A DNA stretch of 64,000 bases. It comes from Pseudomonas tumuqii (GTDB lineage Bacteria; Pseudomonadota; Gammaproteobacteria; Pseudomonadales; Pseudomonadaceae). The position numbers were made by a program, and so were the translations under genes. Positions 1 to 9,950 of this stretch are shown in pieces. The stretch is taken from NCBI RefSeq assembly GCF_013184545.1, contig NZ_JAAOJA010000003.1:1-64000 (forward strand). Reading direction: 5' to 3'. The notes below the pieces were generated by a model that searched no databases, was not told the origin of the DNA, and saw nothing but the letters and a program-made list of their open reading frames with translations. The number at the start of each line of letters is the position of its first letter. The stretch's first letter is position 1.

Positions 1-428
1 AAAAGCTGACTCAGTTACAACGCTGGGCCGTCGAGACCGCCGCGCGCATTGGGCACAACAAAGCGGCTGTGGCCCTGGCCAACAAACTGGTACGGATCTG
101 CTGGGCGGTGTGGTGCCATGAACGACGCTTCAATGGCGACTGGCAGAGCGTAAAGCCCGCCTGACGGCGGAGGTAATCAGGAAGGAGTGATGGTTTTCTA
201 GTGGTTGTGGTGAGCAGCAGCACTGTCGGAACAGGCGAGTCCTGCAGCGGAATAAGGCCGATAACAATGCTGATCCTCGGGATCGTTTGAGCGCTTGGCC
301 CCCGCTGCGCGAACTACAGAATGGCCAGGGCGATAAAGCCCAAAACAGGCCGGATATACGCATGCAACCGCGCTGACGACAGATGCAAAAGAAAGGCTTT
401 ACTCACTACTTGTGGGGAGAGTCCATAT
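1..428 (+). mobile_element. IS110/IS1111-type insertion sequence, right end only
   Basis: Right-hand part of an insertion sequence cut by the window edge: the transposase C-terminus (3-164) followed by about 260 non-coding bases. A motif GGGGAGAGTCCA at 414-425 lies just inside the junction with the integron attC remnant; IS1111-type elements carry subterminal inverted repeats of about this length near their ends, so the boundary is put at about 428. A subgroup of IS1111 elements is known to insert specifically into attC sites, and this copy sits exactly there. The left end is not in the window, so the inverted repeat pair could not be compared. Confidence 0.75.
3..164 (+). CDS. IS110-family transposase, C-terminal fragment (cut by window edge)
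   Basis: Open from the window edge to a TGA at 162-164, giving 53 residues. The segment contains ARIGHNKAAVALANKL and ends in RRFNGDWQSVKPA, typical of the C-terminal tail of IS116/IS110/IS902 transposases (DEDD catalytic domain upstream, serine-containing C-terminal domain). The catalytic DEDD part would lie to the left of the window. The frame has no internal stop, so the gene may be intact outside. Its position against an attC site supports an attC-targeting IS1111 subgroup member. Confidence 0.8.
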   Translation, partial: KLTQLQRWAVETAARIGHNKAAVALANKLVRICWAVWCHERRFNGDWQSVKPA

Positions 429-442
429 ACGCATTGTTAGAG
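429..442 (-). other. attC remnant (R'' core) disrupted by the insertion sequence
   Basis: Read on the minus strand, the cassette gene ends in CTCTAACAATGCG, which matches the usual start of an attC site (R'' core of the RYYYAAC type followed by AAT). The stop codon of the cassette gene lies inside the core. The rest of the attC is replaced by the insertion sequence. The complementary core GTTAGAG occurs on the minus strand at the attI/cassette junction (plus 929-935), so the two ends of the cassette agree. Confidence 0.7.
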
Positions 443-922
443 GAACTTCGGAAGGTTATTCCTGATTCGATATTCTTTAGCAGCTTCGAAGACGATGGAC
501 ATTCGTGTTGCTGTCTTGTATGAAATTGTGATGTTTAGCAACCCTAAGATTGGAGTGATTATATTCCATATTACATGGCGAATATCTTCTGCGGAAAAAA
601 TTGTAGATGAGGCAGGGGCTGTTGAGAGGAATATTGGTGCTGACATGTAGATTAGCGTGAATAAAGTAAATATGGTTACCCCTATAGCTGCTCTGAATAG
701 CGAGATAACGAAATACATTTTGTCTTTTAGTAACGACTCAATAATAATTCGCCTCCTTTCTTCGCGCGTAGCTCTCCATGCTTTTAGTCCGGTAAAAATA
801 TTGCTTAATAGTTTTTCAATATTATCCTTTAGGAATCCGGCAAAGATACTGGCAATGATTGCAACAAATACAGCCGAAAACCACCAGCCGGGATCTTTAA
901 TATAAGCAGCGATGCTTTCCAT
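437..922 (-). CDS. gene-cassette membrane protein of unknown function
   Basis: 161 residues. Three hydrophobic segments are visible, at about residues 13-32, 70-93 and 108-130, with a basic, arginine-rich loop (ATREERRRIIIESLLKDK) between the first and second, so a small inner-membrane protein is expected. I do not recognise the family. It is transcribed away from attI, with the start codon 7 bases inside the cassette boundary and the stop codon inside the attC core, as in compact integron cassettes. It would be expressed from the Pc promoter near attI. Base composition is clearly more AT-rich than the core genome, as usual for cassettes. Confidence 0.75.
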   Translation of the reverse strand: MESIAAYIKDPGWWFSAVFVAIIASIFAGFLKDNIEKLLSNIFTGLKAWRATREERRRIIIESLLKDKMYFVISLFRAAIGVTIFTLFTLIYMSAPIFLSTAPASSTIFSAEDIRHVIWNIITPILGLLNITISYKTATRMSIVFEAAKEYRIRNNLPKFL

Positions 923-1066
923 GTTTTCCTCTAACTATAAATAGACACCAATTGGTGTGATAACGCTTTTACGGTTGTGGTGGATAACATTCCTTGTCCT
1001 CTCGTCTATCCCTGTCTAGGCTAGGCATTGCAGCGGTCGGATGACCGTATAAGGGAGTTATACACC
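923..1066. promoter_or_regulatory. attI and divergent promoter region of the integron
   Basis: Spacer between the cassette gene (minus) and intI (plus). The cassette/attI junction is placed at the CTCTAAC core (929-935; GTTAGAG on the minus strand). Pc and the intI promoter must lie here, but I could not pick convincing -35/-10 boxes. Two symmetric elements are clear: a perfect palindrome ACACCAATTGGTGT at 945-958, and GTATAA/TTATAC arms at 1047-1063 enclosing the intI Shine-Dalgarno GGGAG. No LexA box with CTG-N10-CAG spacing was found. Confidence 0.6.
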
Positions 1067-2029
1067 ATGGACGGAAAGCCCCGGTTGCTCGATCAGATGC
1101 GCGAGCAAATTCGCCTCAAACACTACTCGATTCGGACAGAGCGCGTCTATTGCGAGTGGGTCAGGCGTTTTATTCGATTTCACCACTACCGCCACCCGCT
1201 GGAAATGGGGGCTGCTGAAGTCGAGGCGTTTCTTTCCGATCTTGCTGTGCGCCGAGATGTTTCCGCATCCACGCAGAACCAGGCGCTGGCTGCTTTGTTG
1301 TTCCTCTACAAGCAGGTACTCAAGCTGGATCTGCCGTGGCTTGGGGATGTCGTCCGGGCGAAAAAGCCTGTGCGTTTACCCGTGGTGTTGAGCATTGCCG
1401 AGGTTCGGCAGGTGTTGTCGCGTCTTGAGGGCGAACTCTGGCTGGTTGCCAGCCTGCTGTATGGCTCGGGCATGCGCTTGATGGAGGTCATGCGTTTGCG
1501 GGTCAAGGACGTGGATTTCGTCCGGAAGGAGATCCTGATCCGTGACGGCAAGGGAATGAAGGACAGGGTCACGGTGCTGCCGCAGTGCTTGATTCTGCCG
1601 TTGCAAGGACACCTGGCCATGGTGAGGGCCATCCACCAGACGGAACTCCAGGCTGGACGCGGCGACGTGTATCCGCCCTTCGCGCTCGAACGGAAATACC
1701 CGAAGGCGCCGATGGAATGGGCTTGGCAGTATGTCTTTCCTGCCCCCGGTCTATCGCGAGATCCGCGCAGTGGCAAGGTGCGCCGCCATCATCTCGACGA
1801 AAAGCGGGTGCAGCGTGCCTTCAAGGCGGCGGTCAAGGAGGCCGGTATCGTCAAGCTGGCCACCCCGCACACGTTACGGCACTCCTTCGCCACCCACCTG
1901 CTGGAAGGCGGCCAGGATATCCGCACGGTGCAGGAGTTGCTGGGCCATGCCGATGTGAAGACGACCATGATCTATACCCACGTACTCAACCGCGGCGGAT
2001 TGGCTGTGCTGAGTCCGCTGGATCGTTGA
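1067..2029 (+). CDS. intI: integron integrase IntI
   Basis: Tyrosine recombinase of 320 residues that would insert and excise cassettes at attI and attC. N-terminal SAM-like core-binding domain at about 1-95; catalytic domain with Arg in [17 protein letters not shown], the [10 protein letters not shown] box (HxxR) and the nucleophile Tyr in MIYTHVL. The segment [17 protein letters not shown] followed by a [11 protein letters not shown] stretch is the extra IntI-specific patch that separates integron integrases from XerC/D. Start ATG 1067 is chosen over an in-frame TTG at 1028 because GGGAG lies 9 bases upstream. It is divergent from the cassette, the classic integron layout. Confidence 0.92.
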   Translation: MDGKPRLLDQMREQIRLKHYSIRTERVYCEWVRRFIRFHHYRHPLEMGAAEVEAFLSDLAVRRDVSASTQNQALAALLFLYKQVLKLDLPWLGDVVRAKKPVRLPVVLSIAEVRQVLSRLEGELWLVASLLYGSGMRLMEVMRLRVKDVDFVRKEILIRDGKGMKDRVTVLPQCLILPLQGHLAMVRAIHQTELQAGRGDVYPPFALERKYPKAPMEWAWQYVFPAPGLSRDPRSGKVRRHHLDEKRVQRAFKAAVKEAGIVKLATPHTLRHSFATHLLEGGQDIRTVQELLGHADVKTTMIYTHVLNRGGLAVLSPLDR

Positions 2030-2359
2030 GCAGCACAGGGGACCCCCACGATTTACCCTGCAAATCTGCACGGAGATACTCGTGTTGCCTATTACCCGGA
2101 CGCTCGAGTCCGACAGGCTGTTAGCTATGACTCAGGCACGCTACCGCCTTCCCTGCGCACAACGGGGCTGGCGACTGCGTGGCAAACAAGACAGGGAGTA
2201 GCGGCGGTCCTTGCCGGATAGGCGGGGTTGGCTGACATTCCCTTGGATTGGCCGAGCATAGTGCAGTGTGTCGCTCGCGCCAAGGCTCCTGCGGCCTGGC
2301 AACGAACACCTGGCGTCTGGTTTGTCCGGGCAAGGCGCTGGCGCTCTGCGTTCCGGCCC
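2030..2359. other. intergenic region between intI and otsA, nothing recognised
   Basis: About 330 bases between the 3' ends of the convergent genes intI and otsA. No attC, repeat, RNA gene or convincing terminator is visible. Open frames across it are antisense extensions of the trehalose genes. Confidence 0.6.
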
Positions 2360-3726
<1,367 letters not shown>

Positions 3727-3745
<19 letters not shown>

Positions 3746-5523
3746 AGGCCTTCCTCCCAGCTGATGGACAGGCGCATCGCGGTGTTGACCAGGCCGGCCA
3801 TCGAGTAGGTCTGCGGAATGTTGCCCCACATCTCGCCGGTATGCGGGTGCAGATCTTCAGCCAGCAGGCCGTAGGTGTTGCGCGCGGCGACCAGCTCGGC
3901 ATAGCGCTCGCGGGCCTCGTCGCGGCGACCGATCGCGGCCAGGGCGTCCAGGTACCAGAACTTGACCACCAGGAACGCGGTTTCGGGCAGGCCGAAATCG
4001 TCGGCCGTGGCATAGCGCAGCAGGTGGCCGTTGACGTTGAGCTCGCGGCCCACGCAGTCCACGGTGGCGATGAAGCGCGGATCGCTGGCGTCGATGATCC
4101 CCAGCTCGTTCATCAGCAGCACGCTGGCGTCGAGGTCGTCGTGGCCGAAGCTGCCGGTGAAGGATTGGCGGCGCGGGCTCCAGGCTTCGCGCAGGATGCG
4201 TTCGCGCAGGCGCTGCGCTTCCGCGCGCCAGGTCGCTGCCGCTGGCGCCAGGCCGAGCCGTGCGGCGATGCGCCCGACCCGATCGCAGGCGACCCAGCAC
4301 AACAGGGCGGAATGGGTGTGCACGCGCTGGCGACCGCGATATTCCCAGATGCCGGCGTCGGGCTCGAAGGCGAAGCAGGCCGCCCGCGAGGCGAGCGATT
4401 CGAGCAGGCGCAACATGCCCTCATCGCCCGGGTTCGGCAGGCGTTGGTCGACGAAGCTCTGTGCCACGGCCAGCACCACGGATCCGAAGACGTCATGCTG
4501 GATCTGCTCGGCGGCCTGGTTGCCGACCCGCACCGGCCCGTGGCCGAGGAAACCGGCCAGGTCGGGCTCGATCCGTTCTGTGAGGTCGAGGTCGGGCACG
4601 ATGCCGTACAGCGGTTTGAGCTCGGCGCCGCCGGCGGCCACCGTGGTGATGAAATCGACGTAGCCCTCCATGGTCTTGGTCGCACCGAGGCGATTGAGCG
4701 CGAGGATCACGAAATAGGCGTCGCGCAGCCAGCAGTAGCGGTAATCCCAGTTGCGCTGCGAGCCGGGGGCTTCCGGGATCGAGGTGGTCACCGCGGCGAT
4801 GATCGCGCCGGTCTCCTCGAAGCTGCACAGCTTGAGGGTGATCGCGGCGCGGATCACCACCTCCTGCCATTCGAAGGGGATTGCCAGCGCGCGCACCCAC
4901 TCGTGCCAGTAGGCGCTGGTGCGCTTGAGGAAACCCTTGACCACCTCTTCCGGGGCGTCGTCGAGCGGCTCGTCGACGCCCATCACCATGCTGATCGGGC
5001 GGGTCAGGGCAAACGGTGTCTCGCGCAGGATGTAGGACAGCGGTGCATCGGTGGTCAGGCGAATGGTGTCGGCGCCGCCCAGGTAGCGAATGTGGCTGGA
5101 CCCGGCGACGGCGTGGCAGGGCTTGCCGTAGCCATGGGCCGGGCGCATGCGCAGGGTTATGCGGGGCAGCCCCTGCAACGGCTCGATCAGGCGGCACAAC
5201 TGGGCCGGGCGGAAGTTGCGGCCGTACTGGAGAAAGCGCGGGGCGAAATCGGTGATGCGCACGGCGTTGCCGGCCGCGTCCTGGAGGGTGGTGCCGATGA
5301 TCGCGGTGTTGCGCAGGTATTCCGAGCGGCTGCTGCTCATCCCGTCGAGCAGGCAGTCGCTGAAACCCTTCTCCTCGTCGCCGGCGAGCAGGCGCGAGAA
5401 GGCCGGATCACCGTCGAAGTTCGGGTAGCACCACCACACCAGGCGACCCAGGGTATTCACCAGCGCGGCGACGCGGCAATTACCGATGAGCCCGAGTTCC
5501 AGCGCACCCTGGTGCTTGATCAT
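3727..5523 (-). CDS. glycoside hydrolase family 15 protein (glucoamylase/trehalase-like)
   Basis: 598 residues, typical for bacterial GH15 proteins that have an N-terminal trehalase-associated domain (about 1-200) before an (alpha/alpha)6-barrel. Family signatures are NWDYRYCWLRD (258-268), in which the aspartate and arginine line the substrate pocket, and GIWE (391-394), whose Glu is the likely general acid. No signal peptide, so it acts in the cytoplasm. It lies between otsB and otsA with a 4-base ATGA overlap to otsB and a 19-base overlap to otsA. Substrate is not certain: some members hydrolyse trehalose, others maltodextrins. Its location suggests a role in trehalose turnover or glucose recovery during osmoadaptation. 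Confidence 0.88.
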
Positions 5524-6341
5524 CGATCGGTCCCTCCTGCCGCGCGGACGAGGGCGGCCCGCACCGCCGCCGGATTATCGAAGACGGCGCTGGCGCCGGG
5601 CAGCAGGCGCCCGACCGACAGGGCCAGGCCGTTCAGCTCGGGCATCAGGGCCAGGGCGGGCTCGTCGGTCACGTCGTCGCCGATGAACAGCGGGCGCCGC
5701 CCGGCGAACGGCGCCACCTCGAGGAAACGCCTGATCGCCTGGGCCTTGTCGCTGCCATGGGCGATGACCTCGAACACCATCTTGCCGGGCAGCAGGCGCA
5801 GGCCCGCGCCCTCGGGCTCGCTCAGCAGCGCGCGCAGGGCCGCCGCCAGCGCCTGGCCGGCGGCCGGTGCGGCGCGGTAATGCAGGGCGAAACTGCTGCC
5901 CTTGTCCTCGCTCAGGATGCCGGCATGGCTGCGCGCCAGGGCGTGCAGCCGCTCACGCACGGGGGCGGCCAGCGATGCTGCCGTCTCGTGGTGCAGCGGC
6001 TCGTCGGCATGCACTCGCCACTGGGCGCCGTGGACACCGCAGGCGGGCAGCCGCAGGGGGGTGAAGAGCCGGTCGAGGTCGTCGAGTGGGCGGCCGCTGA
6101 CCAGCGCCAGCGCCCCGCCGAGGCGGCGATGCAGGCACTCCAGGGCTGCGCGCAACTCGCGCGGAACGCAGACCGCAGTGGGGGATTCGGCGATATCCAG
6201 AAGGGTGCCGTCGACATCGAGAAACAATGCGCCTGCCTGCTTGCGGTCGCTCAGCCAGGCGTCGAGCCGGGCACTTGCCGAAGCCTCGCCAGGCGAGGCA
6301 CTGGCCGCGCCGGCCCGTCCGTGAACCATCGGACGAGACAT
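5520..6341 (-). CDS. otsB: trehalose-6-phosphate phosphatase
   Basis: 273 residues, HAD superfamily. Dephosphorylates trehalose-6-phosphate made by OtsA. Motif I is LFLDVDGTLLD (39-49; nucleophile Asp42), motif II is LVSGR, and motif IV is GDDVTDEPA (from about 221), which binds Mg2+. Start ATG 6341 is chosen because GGAG lies 9 bases upstream; an upstream in-frame extension to 6563 is proline/arginine-rich and contains part of an intergenic repeat, so it is rejected. First gene of the otsB - GH15 - otsA operon; the promoter should lie between 6342 and 6497, before the repeat pair. Confidence 0.93.
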   Translation of the reverse strand: MSRPMVHGRAGAASASPGEASASARLDAWLSDRKQAGALFLDVDGTLLDIAESPTAVCVPRELRAALECLHRRLGGALALVSGRPLDDLDRLFTPLRLPACGVHGAQWRVHADEPLHHETAASLAAPVRERLHALARSHAGILSEDKGSSFALHYRAAPAAGQALAAALRALLSEPEGAGLRLLPGKMVFEVIAHGSDKAQAIRRFLEVAPFAGRRPLFIGDDVTDEPALALMPELNGLALSVGRLLPGASAVFDNPAAVRAALVRAAGGTDR

Positions 6342-6497
6342 GGGCCAATCTCCACATTGCCAACCCGTCGCTGCACGCATCGGCGGCAGCGAACGAGAGG
6401 AAGGGAGAACCAAGAATAGCACCGCATGCCAGGGGCATCGACCCGGAGGTGGTTCGTCTGGCGCGACCGCGGCGTACGCCGCGGGATCGGGCGCCGG

Positions 6498-6556
6498 GTA
6501 GGGTGCGCCGTGCGCACCGCTGGCAGACGAAGCCTGGTGCGCACGGCGCACCCTAC
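6498..6556. repeat. intergenic inverted repeat, family 1 copy 1
   Basis: Two 21-base arms, 6498-6518 and 6536-6556, are perfect inverted copies of each other (core GGGTGCGCCGTGCGCACC) with a 17-base loop. A second copy follows at 6670 and a third at 12100. Each could form a long hairpin in RNA. The gap 6342-6792 holds only this pair of repeats and the otsB promoter region. Confidence 0.85.
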
Positions 6557-6669
6557 GTGTCATGACAGCGAGTCCGGCATGGGGCGCCTTTTCCGCCAGC
6601 CTCAGAGGCTTGTTTCACCCTAACGCGGATATCCCTGCCATCCATGCAGTTCGGCACCTGCCCATCCGG

Positions 6670-6725
6670 GTAGGGTGCGCCGTGCGCACCGCTGGCAGAC
6701 GATGCTGGTGCGCACGGCGCACCCT
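6670..6725. repeat. intergenic inverted repeat, family 1 copy 2
   Basis: Same arms and nearly the same loop as the copy 115 bases to the left; the right arm deviates in its last bases (CCCTCC instead of CCCTAC). It lies 68 bases beyond the stop codon of the erythromycin-esterase-like gene, so it may end or stabilise that transcript. Confidence 0.8.
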
Positions 6726-6792
6726 CCGGGCCATGGTCGCGAGTCAGGGTGCGGATGGCTTTTTGGGCAGGTTTTCTGCGGCTTGTTTCAGC

Positions 6793-8136
6793 CTAGATCC
6801 CGAACGGGTAGGTCTCGTCATCGTGACTGGCGCTGCCGGGGGCGCTGAGCGGTTTGATCGGGTGGGTTTCGTCGAGCCAGATGAAGGCATCGAACTGATC
6901 GGCCAGCACGGCCTGGAAGTAGTGGCTTTGCAGCTCGGTCAGCGGCCGGTAGATGACGCCGATGGCGCGTTCGAGCAGGAGGGTGGACAGCCCGTCGCGC
7001 AGGGGTTGGCGCTTGGGATCGCGCCAGTCGAGCAGGGCGGCGCCGAGGCCGCTCTGGTGAAACTGATACTCCCAACTGTTCGGGCGCGCCGGGCGGATGT
7101 CCTTGATGTGCATCTCGCCATCCCAGTCGTCGGCGGCGGCCACCTGGCCATGGTCGGTGCCCATGCCGATCAGCACGGCGTCGTGCTCCCAGGCAATCCG
7201 GCTGAGTTGACCGATGTTGAATTCGCCGCGCCAGCCCATGGCGCTGGCGGCGGCATTGCCGATGTGCGAGTTGTGCGCCCAGACCACGGCTTTCGCCGCG
7301 GGGCCGCGGTGCTGCAGCAGGGCCTGCAGGGTCTCGAACATATGCCGGTCGCGCAGGTTCCACGAGGCCGCGGAGCCGCGGTACATGATCCGGTAGTACT
7401 GCTCGGCCGCCCGCACCACCCGGGCGTTCTGCGCGGCATTGAAGAGGTCTTCGTGGTCTTGCTCGAAGGCTTGCAGGCGTTTGCCCAGCAGGCTGTTGAG
7501 CTGGGCGACCACAGCGTCCTCGCAGGAGCTGCCCTTGCCGTGTTCGACGAACAAGCCATAGCGCGCCGGCTCGTCCTGCCAGCGCGACAGGCAGGCATAG
7601 CGCTGGCGTGCCTGCTGGGCCTGCTGCGGGTCGACCTGATCCAGATAATGCAGGACCTCGGCCATGGAGTTGCGCAGGCTGTAGACATCCAGGCCGCGAA
7701 ACTCGACGCGCTGGTCCTCGCGCAACGGCTGGTTGTGGTGGTGCAGCCAGTGGATGAAGCGCGATACATCGGTGTTGCGCCACATCCAGGTGGGGAAGCG
7801 GGTAAAGGCGCTTTGGGTCCAGGCCGAGGCGTTGCGCTGGCGGGCGAAACGGTCGAGCTGCGCGGCATCCGGCCAGTCCGCCTCGACCGCGACTATGTTG
7901 AAGCCATGCCGTTCGATCAGGCACTGGGTAATGGCGGCGCGGGTTCGGTAGAAGTCCGTGGTGCCATGACTGGCCTCGCCGATCAGCACCACGCGGGCAT
8001 CGCCGTAGCGGTCGAACAGTTCGGCGAAGGCGCTGCTGTGCAGATCCGGCAGGGGCTCGGCGTATTGGCGGATGAGTGCCGGCAGGTCGGCCACCTGCGC
8101 GGGCGAACGGTTGGTTATTTCGACCGGGGACCCCAT
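6793..8136 (-). CDS. erythromycin-esterase family protein
   Basis: 447 residues, the usual size for the EreA/EreB-like and succinoglycan-biosynthesis-associated family. Conserved motifs: LIGEASHGTTDFY (51-63), with the Glu and His expected at the catalytic site; VEADWPDA (84-91); and VWAHNSHIG (about 288-296), whose histidines complete the pocket. True Ere enzymes hydrolyse the macrolactone ring, but most chromosomal members have no proven resistance role, so the substrate is unknown. Cytoplasmic, single gene, divergent from the zap-like pair. No mobile-element context or composition shift suggests a recently acquired resistance gene. Confidence 0.85.
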   Translation of the reverse strand: MGSPVEITNRSPAQVADLPALIRQYAEPLPDLHSSAFAELFDRYGDARVVLIGEASHGTTDFYRTRAAITQCLIERHGFNIVAVEADWPDAAQLDRFARQRNASAWTQSAFTRFPTWMWRNTDVSRFIHWLHHHNQPLREDQRVEFRGLDVYSLRNSMAEVLHYLDQVDPQQAQQARQRYACLSRWQDEPARYGLFVEHGKGSSCEDAVVAQLNSLLGKRLQAFEQDHEDLFNAAQNARVVRAAEQYYRIMYRGSAASWNLRDRHMFETLQALLQHRGPAAKAVVWAHNSHIGNAAASAMGWRGEFNIGQLSRIAWEHDAVLIGMGTDHGQVAAADDWDGEMHIKDIRPARPNSWEYQFHQSGLGAALLDWRDPKRQPLRDGLSTLLLERAIGVIYRPLTELQSHYFQAVLADQFDAFIWLDETHPIKPLSAPGSASHDDETYPFGI

Positions 8137-8463
8137 GGCGCACCTCAGCTGACGAATCGATCACTTATCAGCTTAGTGCGGCCAGGCTCACGGACTCTGG
8201 CGCGGCGACGAACGTGCGCCGTCTGTGTCGGGCACCCTGGCAACCGTCTGCCGGTCAAGGGGAACTCACGGCGGGAAGGGGCTGTCGGACCGACTGAATT
8301 GTGCTGGTCCCGCGGGGGTGGCGACTCCAGGGCTCTGGCCTCCATCAAGGGGCCACTGTCGATCTGGGGTGACGTCTGGTCGAAAACGGTGTTTGGCGAC
8401 ACCTGGCTTCTCCCGGGGCTTTTCTTTATTGTGGCGGCCCGCCAAAAAGCTCGAGTAATCAAT
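8137..8463. other. divergent intergenic region
   Basis: About 330 bases between the start of the esterase-like gene (minus) and the ZapB-like gene (plus). It must hold both promoters. No clear boxes or repeats were picked; a long open frame covering it on the plus strand continues through antisense of the esterase gene and is not a gene. Confidence 0.5.
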
Positions 8464-8712
8464 ATGTTGGAAAATAGCCTAAGTCAGTTGGAACAGCTGG
8501 TCAGCGACCTTGTGCAGGCGAACAAGGCGCTGCAGAGCGCAAACGTGCAATTGAGCAGCGAACTGGCGCAGATCAAGGATGAAAACGAGACCCTGCAGTT
8601 GAGCGCGATCGAGCAGGAAGAGCTGCACAGCGCCACTGTCACGCGGATCCAGGCCCTGGTCGAACTGGCCACCGGCAGCAGCACTGTCAAGGCGAGCCCG
8701 GCTAGCATATGA
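8464..8712 (+). CDS. ZapB-like coiled-coil protein
   Basis: 82 residues, almost entirely a predicted coiled coil (leucine/glutamine/asparagine heptads such as LEQLVSDLVQANKAL), like the small ZapB/TIGR02449-type proteins that sit upstream of zapA in gammaproteobacteria. Its stop codon overlaps the ATG of the ZapA-like gene (ATGA at 8709-8712), so the two are co-translated. Likely partner of that protein at the division ring; this is inferred from pairing and coil content, not from a diagnostic motif. Confidence 0.65.
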   Translation: MLENSLSQLEQLVSDLVQANKALQSANVQLSSELAQIKDENETLQLSAIEQEELHSATVTRIQALVELATGSSTVKASPASI

Positions 8713-9011
8713 GTGGTGACGGTACAGCGATCAAGGTCATTTCAATCCTGGGTAACGACTACAGCATCAAGGTGCCGGTCGGCCAAGAAGCGGATTTAAA
8801 CGCGTCTGTGTTGCTGCTCAAGCGCCTGCTGGCGGAGACCAAGGCCCAATCGTCGACCCTGATCGGCGAGCGCCTGCTGGTGCTCACGGCGTTGAAGCTG
8901 TGTGCCCAGCAGGTCGAGCTGGAGCAGCGCCATCAGCAGGACATCGAGCGTATCGAGGGCGCGGTCAGCGCCAGAGTCGCCGATATCGCCGGCTTGATCC
9001 GCCAGGCCTGA
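8709..9011 (+). CDS. zapA: ZapA family cell-division protein
   Basis: 100 residues, standard ZapA size. N-terminal beta part IKVISILGNDYSIKVP followed by a long helix (from about 28) that forms the tetrameric coiled coil. ZapA bundles FtsZ protofilaments at mid-cell. The usual pseudomonad zapB-zapA locus is followed by 6S RNA and a 5-formyltetrahydrofolate cyclo-ligase gene; here neither follows, so this is probably a second, divergent copy rather than the main one. Downstream is a truncated MITE-like repeat starting at the stop codon. Confidence 0.8.
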   Translation: MSGDGTAIKVISILGNDYSIKVPVGQEADLNASVLLLKRLLAETKAQSSTLIGERLLVLTALKLCAQQVELEQRHQQDIERIEGAVSARVADIAGLIRQA

Positions 9012-9099
9012 GAGGCGGTGAAAAAACTCCCGCCTACTGCGACCGCCTCCAGGCGCCCGCTGCTGACGTTGCGCTCGATATTTTCACAACCTCTGAGGC
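9011..9099. repeat. MITE-like repeat, internally deleted copy
   Basis: 89 bases with both ends of the roughly 185-base element found at 24679-24863 (left end GTGAAAAAACTC, right end CGATATTTTCACAAC) but without its central hairpin. The ends are imperfect inverted repeats sharing TTGTGAAAA. It abuts the zapA-like stop codon. Confidence 0.75.
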
Positions 9100-9246
9100 C
9101 AGATACAGTCGCCGACTGTCGGGGCAAGCCCGTCTGCACCGCGGCGCGCTGCTAGGCTTTTCTATTGGCCAGCCCCTTGGAGGGGCTGTCGATCGGCTCC
9201 CGCTGTCGGCCACTGGAGAGTGCCGAGCGGCGCAGGAGTTAAGGCT

Positions 9247-9618
9247 ATGACGGAACTCGCGACAGACAAGCAGGCAATCAACCAGGTGGTGCGCACTTAT
9301 GTAGAGGGTATGGTGTTCGCCGACCAGGCCCGGCTGCGACAGGCGTTCCATCCCGACTGCCGGATCATCGGCCACTTTCATGGCGAACTGGAGTGGTTAT
9401 CGCTGGATGACTTCATCGCCGCCATCGAGGCCGAAGGCCCGGACCCGAGCGCTGCCCAGCCCGTATGGGAGTTGGAAAGCATCGATATAACGGGTGATGC
9501 GGCCGCGGTAAAGATGACCGATCTGTATTTCGACCTGAAGTTCACGGACTACCTGGCGCTGCTGAAGATCGGGCAGGACTGGGTGATCGTTAACAAGCTG
9601 TATTACCACCGTGCTTAG
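9247..9618 (+). CDS. NTF2-like / putative lumazine-binding family protein
   Basis: 123 residues with the cone-shaped NTF2 fold pattern: an N-terminal helix (AINQVVRTYVEGMVFADQ), a pocket segment AFHPDCRIIGHF, and C-terminal strands ending in DWVIVNKLYYHR. This matches small SnoaL/Lumazine_bd_2-type proteins of unknown substrate. Start ATG 9247 follows GGAG; an upstream extension to 9220 is not needed. Single gene ended by a strong terminator at 9716. The ligand or enzymatic role cannot be read from the sequence. Confidence 0.75.
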   Translation: MTELATDKQAINQVVRTYVEGMVFADQARLRQAFHPDCRIIGHFHGELEWLSLDDFIAAIEAEGPDPSAAQPVWELESIDITGDAAAVKMTDLYFDLKFTDYLALLKIGQDWVIVNKLYYHRA

Positions 9619-9715
9619 GAGGCGGCTAAGCAACTCCATGGGTTGCAGGCGATCAGCCTAGGCTCCGGCGCGGCCGCAGCGAAGCGCCAACAGACCCTGG
9701 GTCTTGAACCCGCCG

Positions 9716-9743
9716 AAAGCCAAGACTTGCGTCTTGGCTTTTT
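9716..9743 (+). terminator. strong intrinsic terminator
   Basis: Perfect 10-base stem AAGCCAAGAC / GTCTTGGCTT with loop TTGC, followed by TTT. It lies about 100 bases beyond the NTF2-like gene. Confidence 0.8.
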
Positions 9744-9824
9744 AATTCGAGTCCGCCGCAGGGCCTGCCCAGGCAAAGCAAGTCCATATACGGATGCAAT
9801 CCGGGCTACGGTTCTTGGGCATTT

Positions 9825-9909
9825 CGTAGGCGCGGCGGGGACGCCCAGTCCCATGGCCGCGATAGAGCGCTTCCGCAAGAAAGCATCGCGGGCATGGCCC
9901 GCTCCTACG
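9825..9909. repeat. pair of REP sequences
   Basis: Two REP types in opposite orientation: a GTAGGCGCGG...GTCCCATGGCCGCGA unit (about 9826-9863) and CGCGGGCATGGCCCGCTCC (from 9887). The same two types recur around the RAYT gene at 18.7-19.4 kb. The gap 9619-9950 holds only this pair and the terminator. Confidence 0.8.
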
Positions 9910-9950
9910 CTTTGCGAGCGTTTGTACATGAATATAGGATCTACGGGGTT

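Noticed and set aside
1012..1034. LexA box at the intI promoter
   Set aside because: CTG and CAG triplets are present but separated by 16 bases instead of 10.
3841..5880. Long plus-strand frame (679 aa) over the GH15 and otsB genes
   Set aside because: Antisense shadow; the real enzymes with full motifs lie on the other strand.
6562..8463. Upstream part of a 716-aa plus frame ending at 8712
   Set aside because: Antisense to the esterase-like gene; only its last 82 codons, from ATG 8464 and coupled to zapA, look real.
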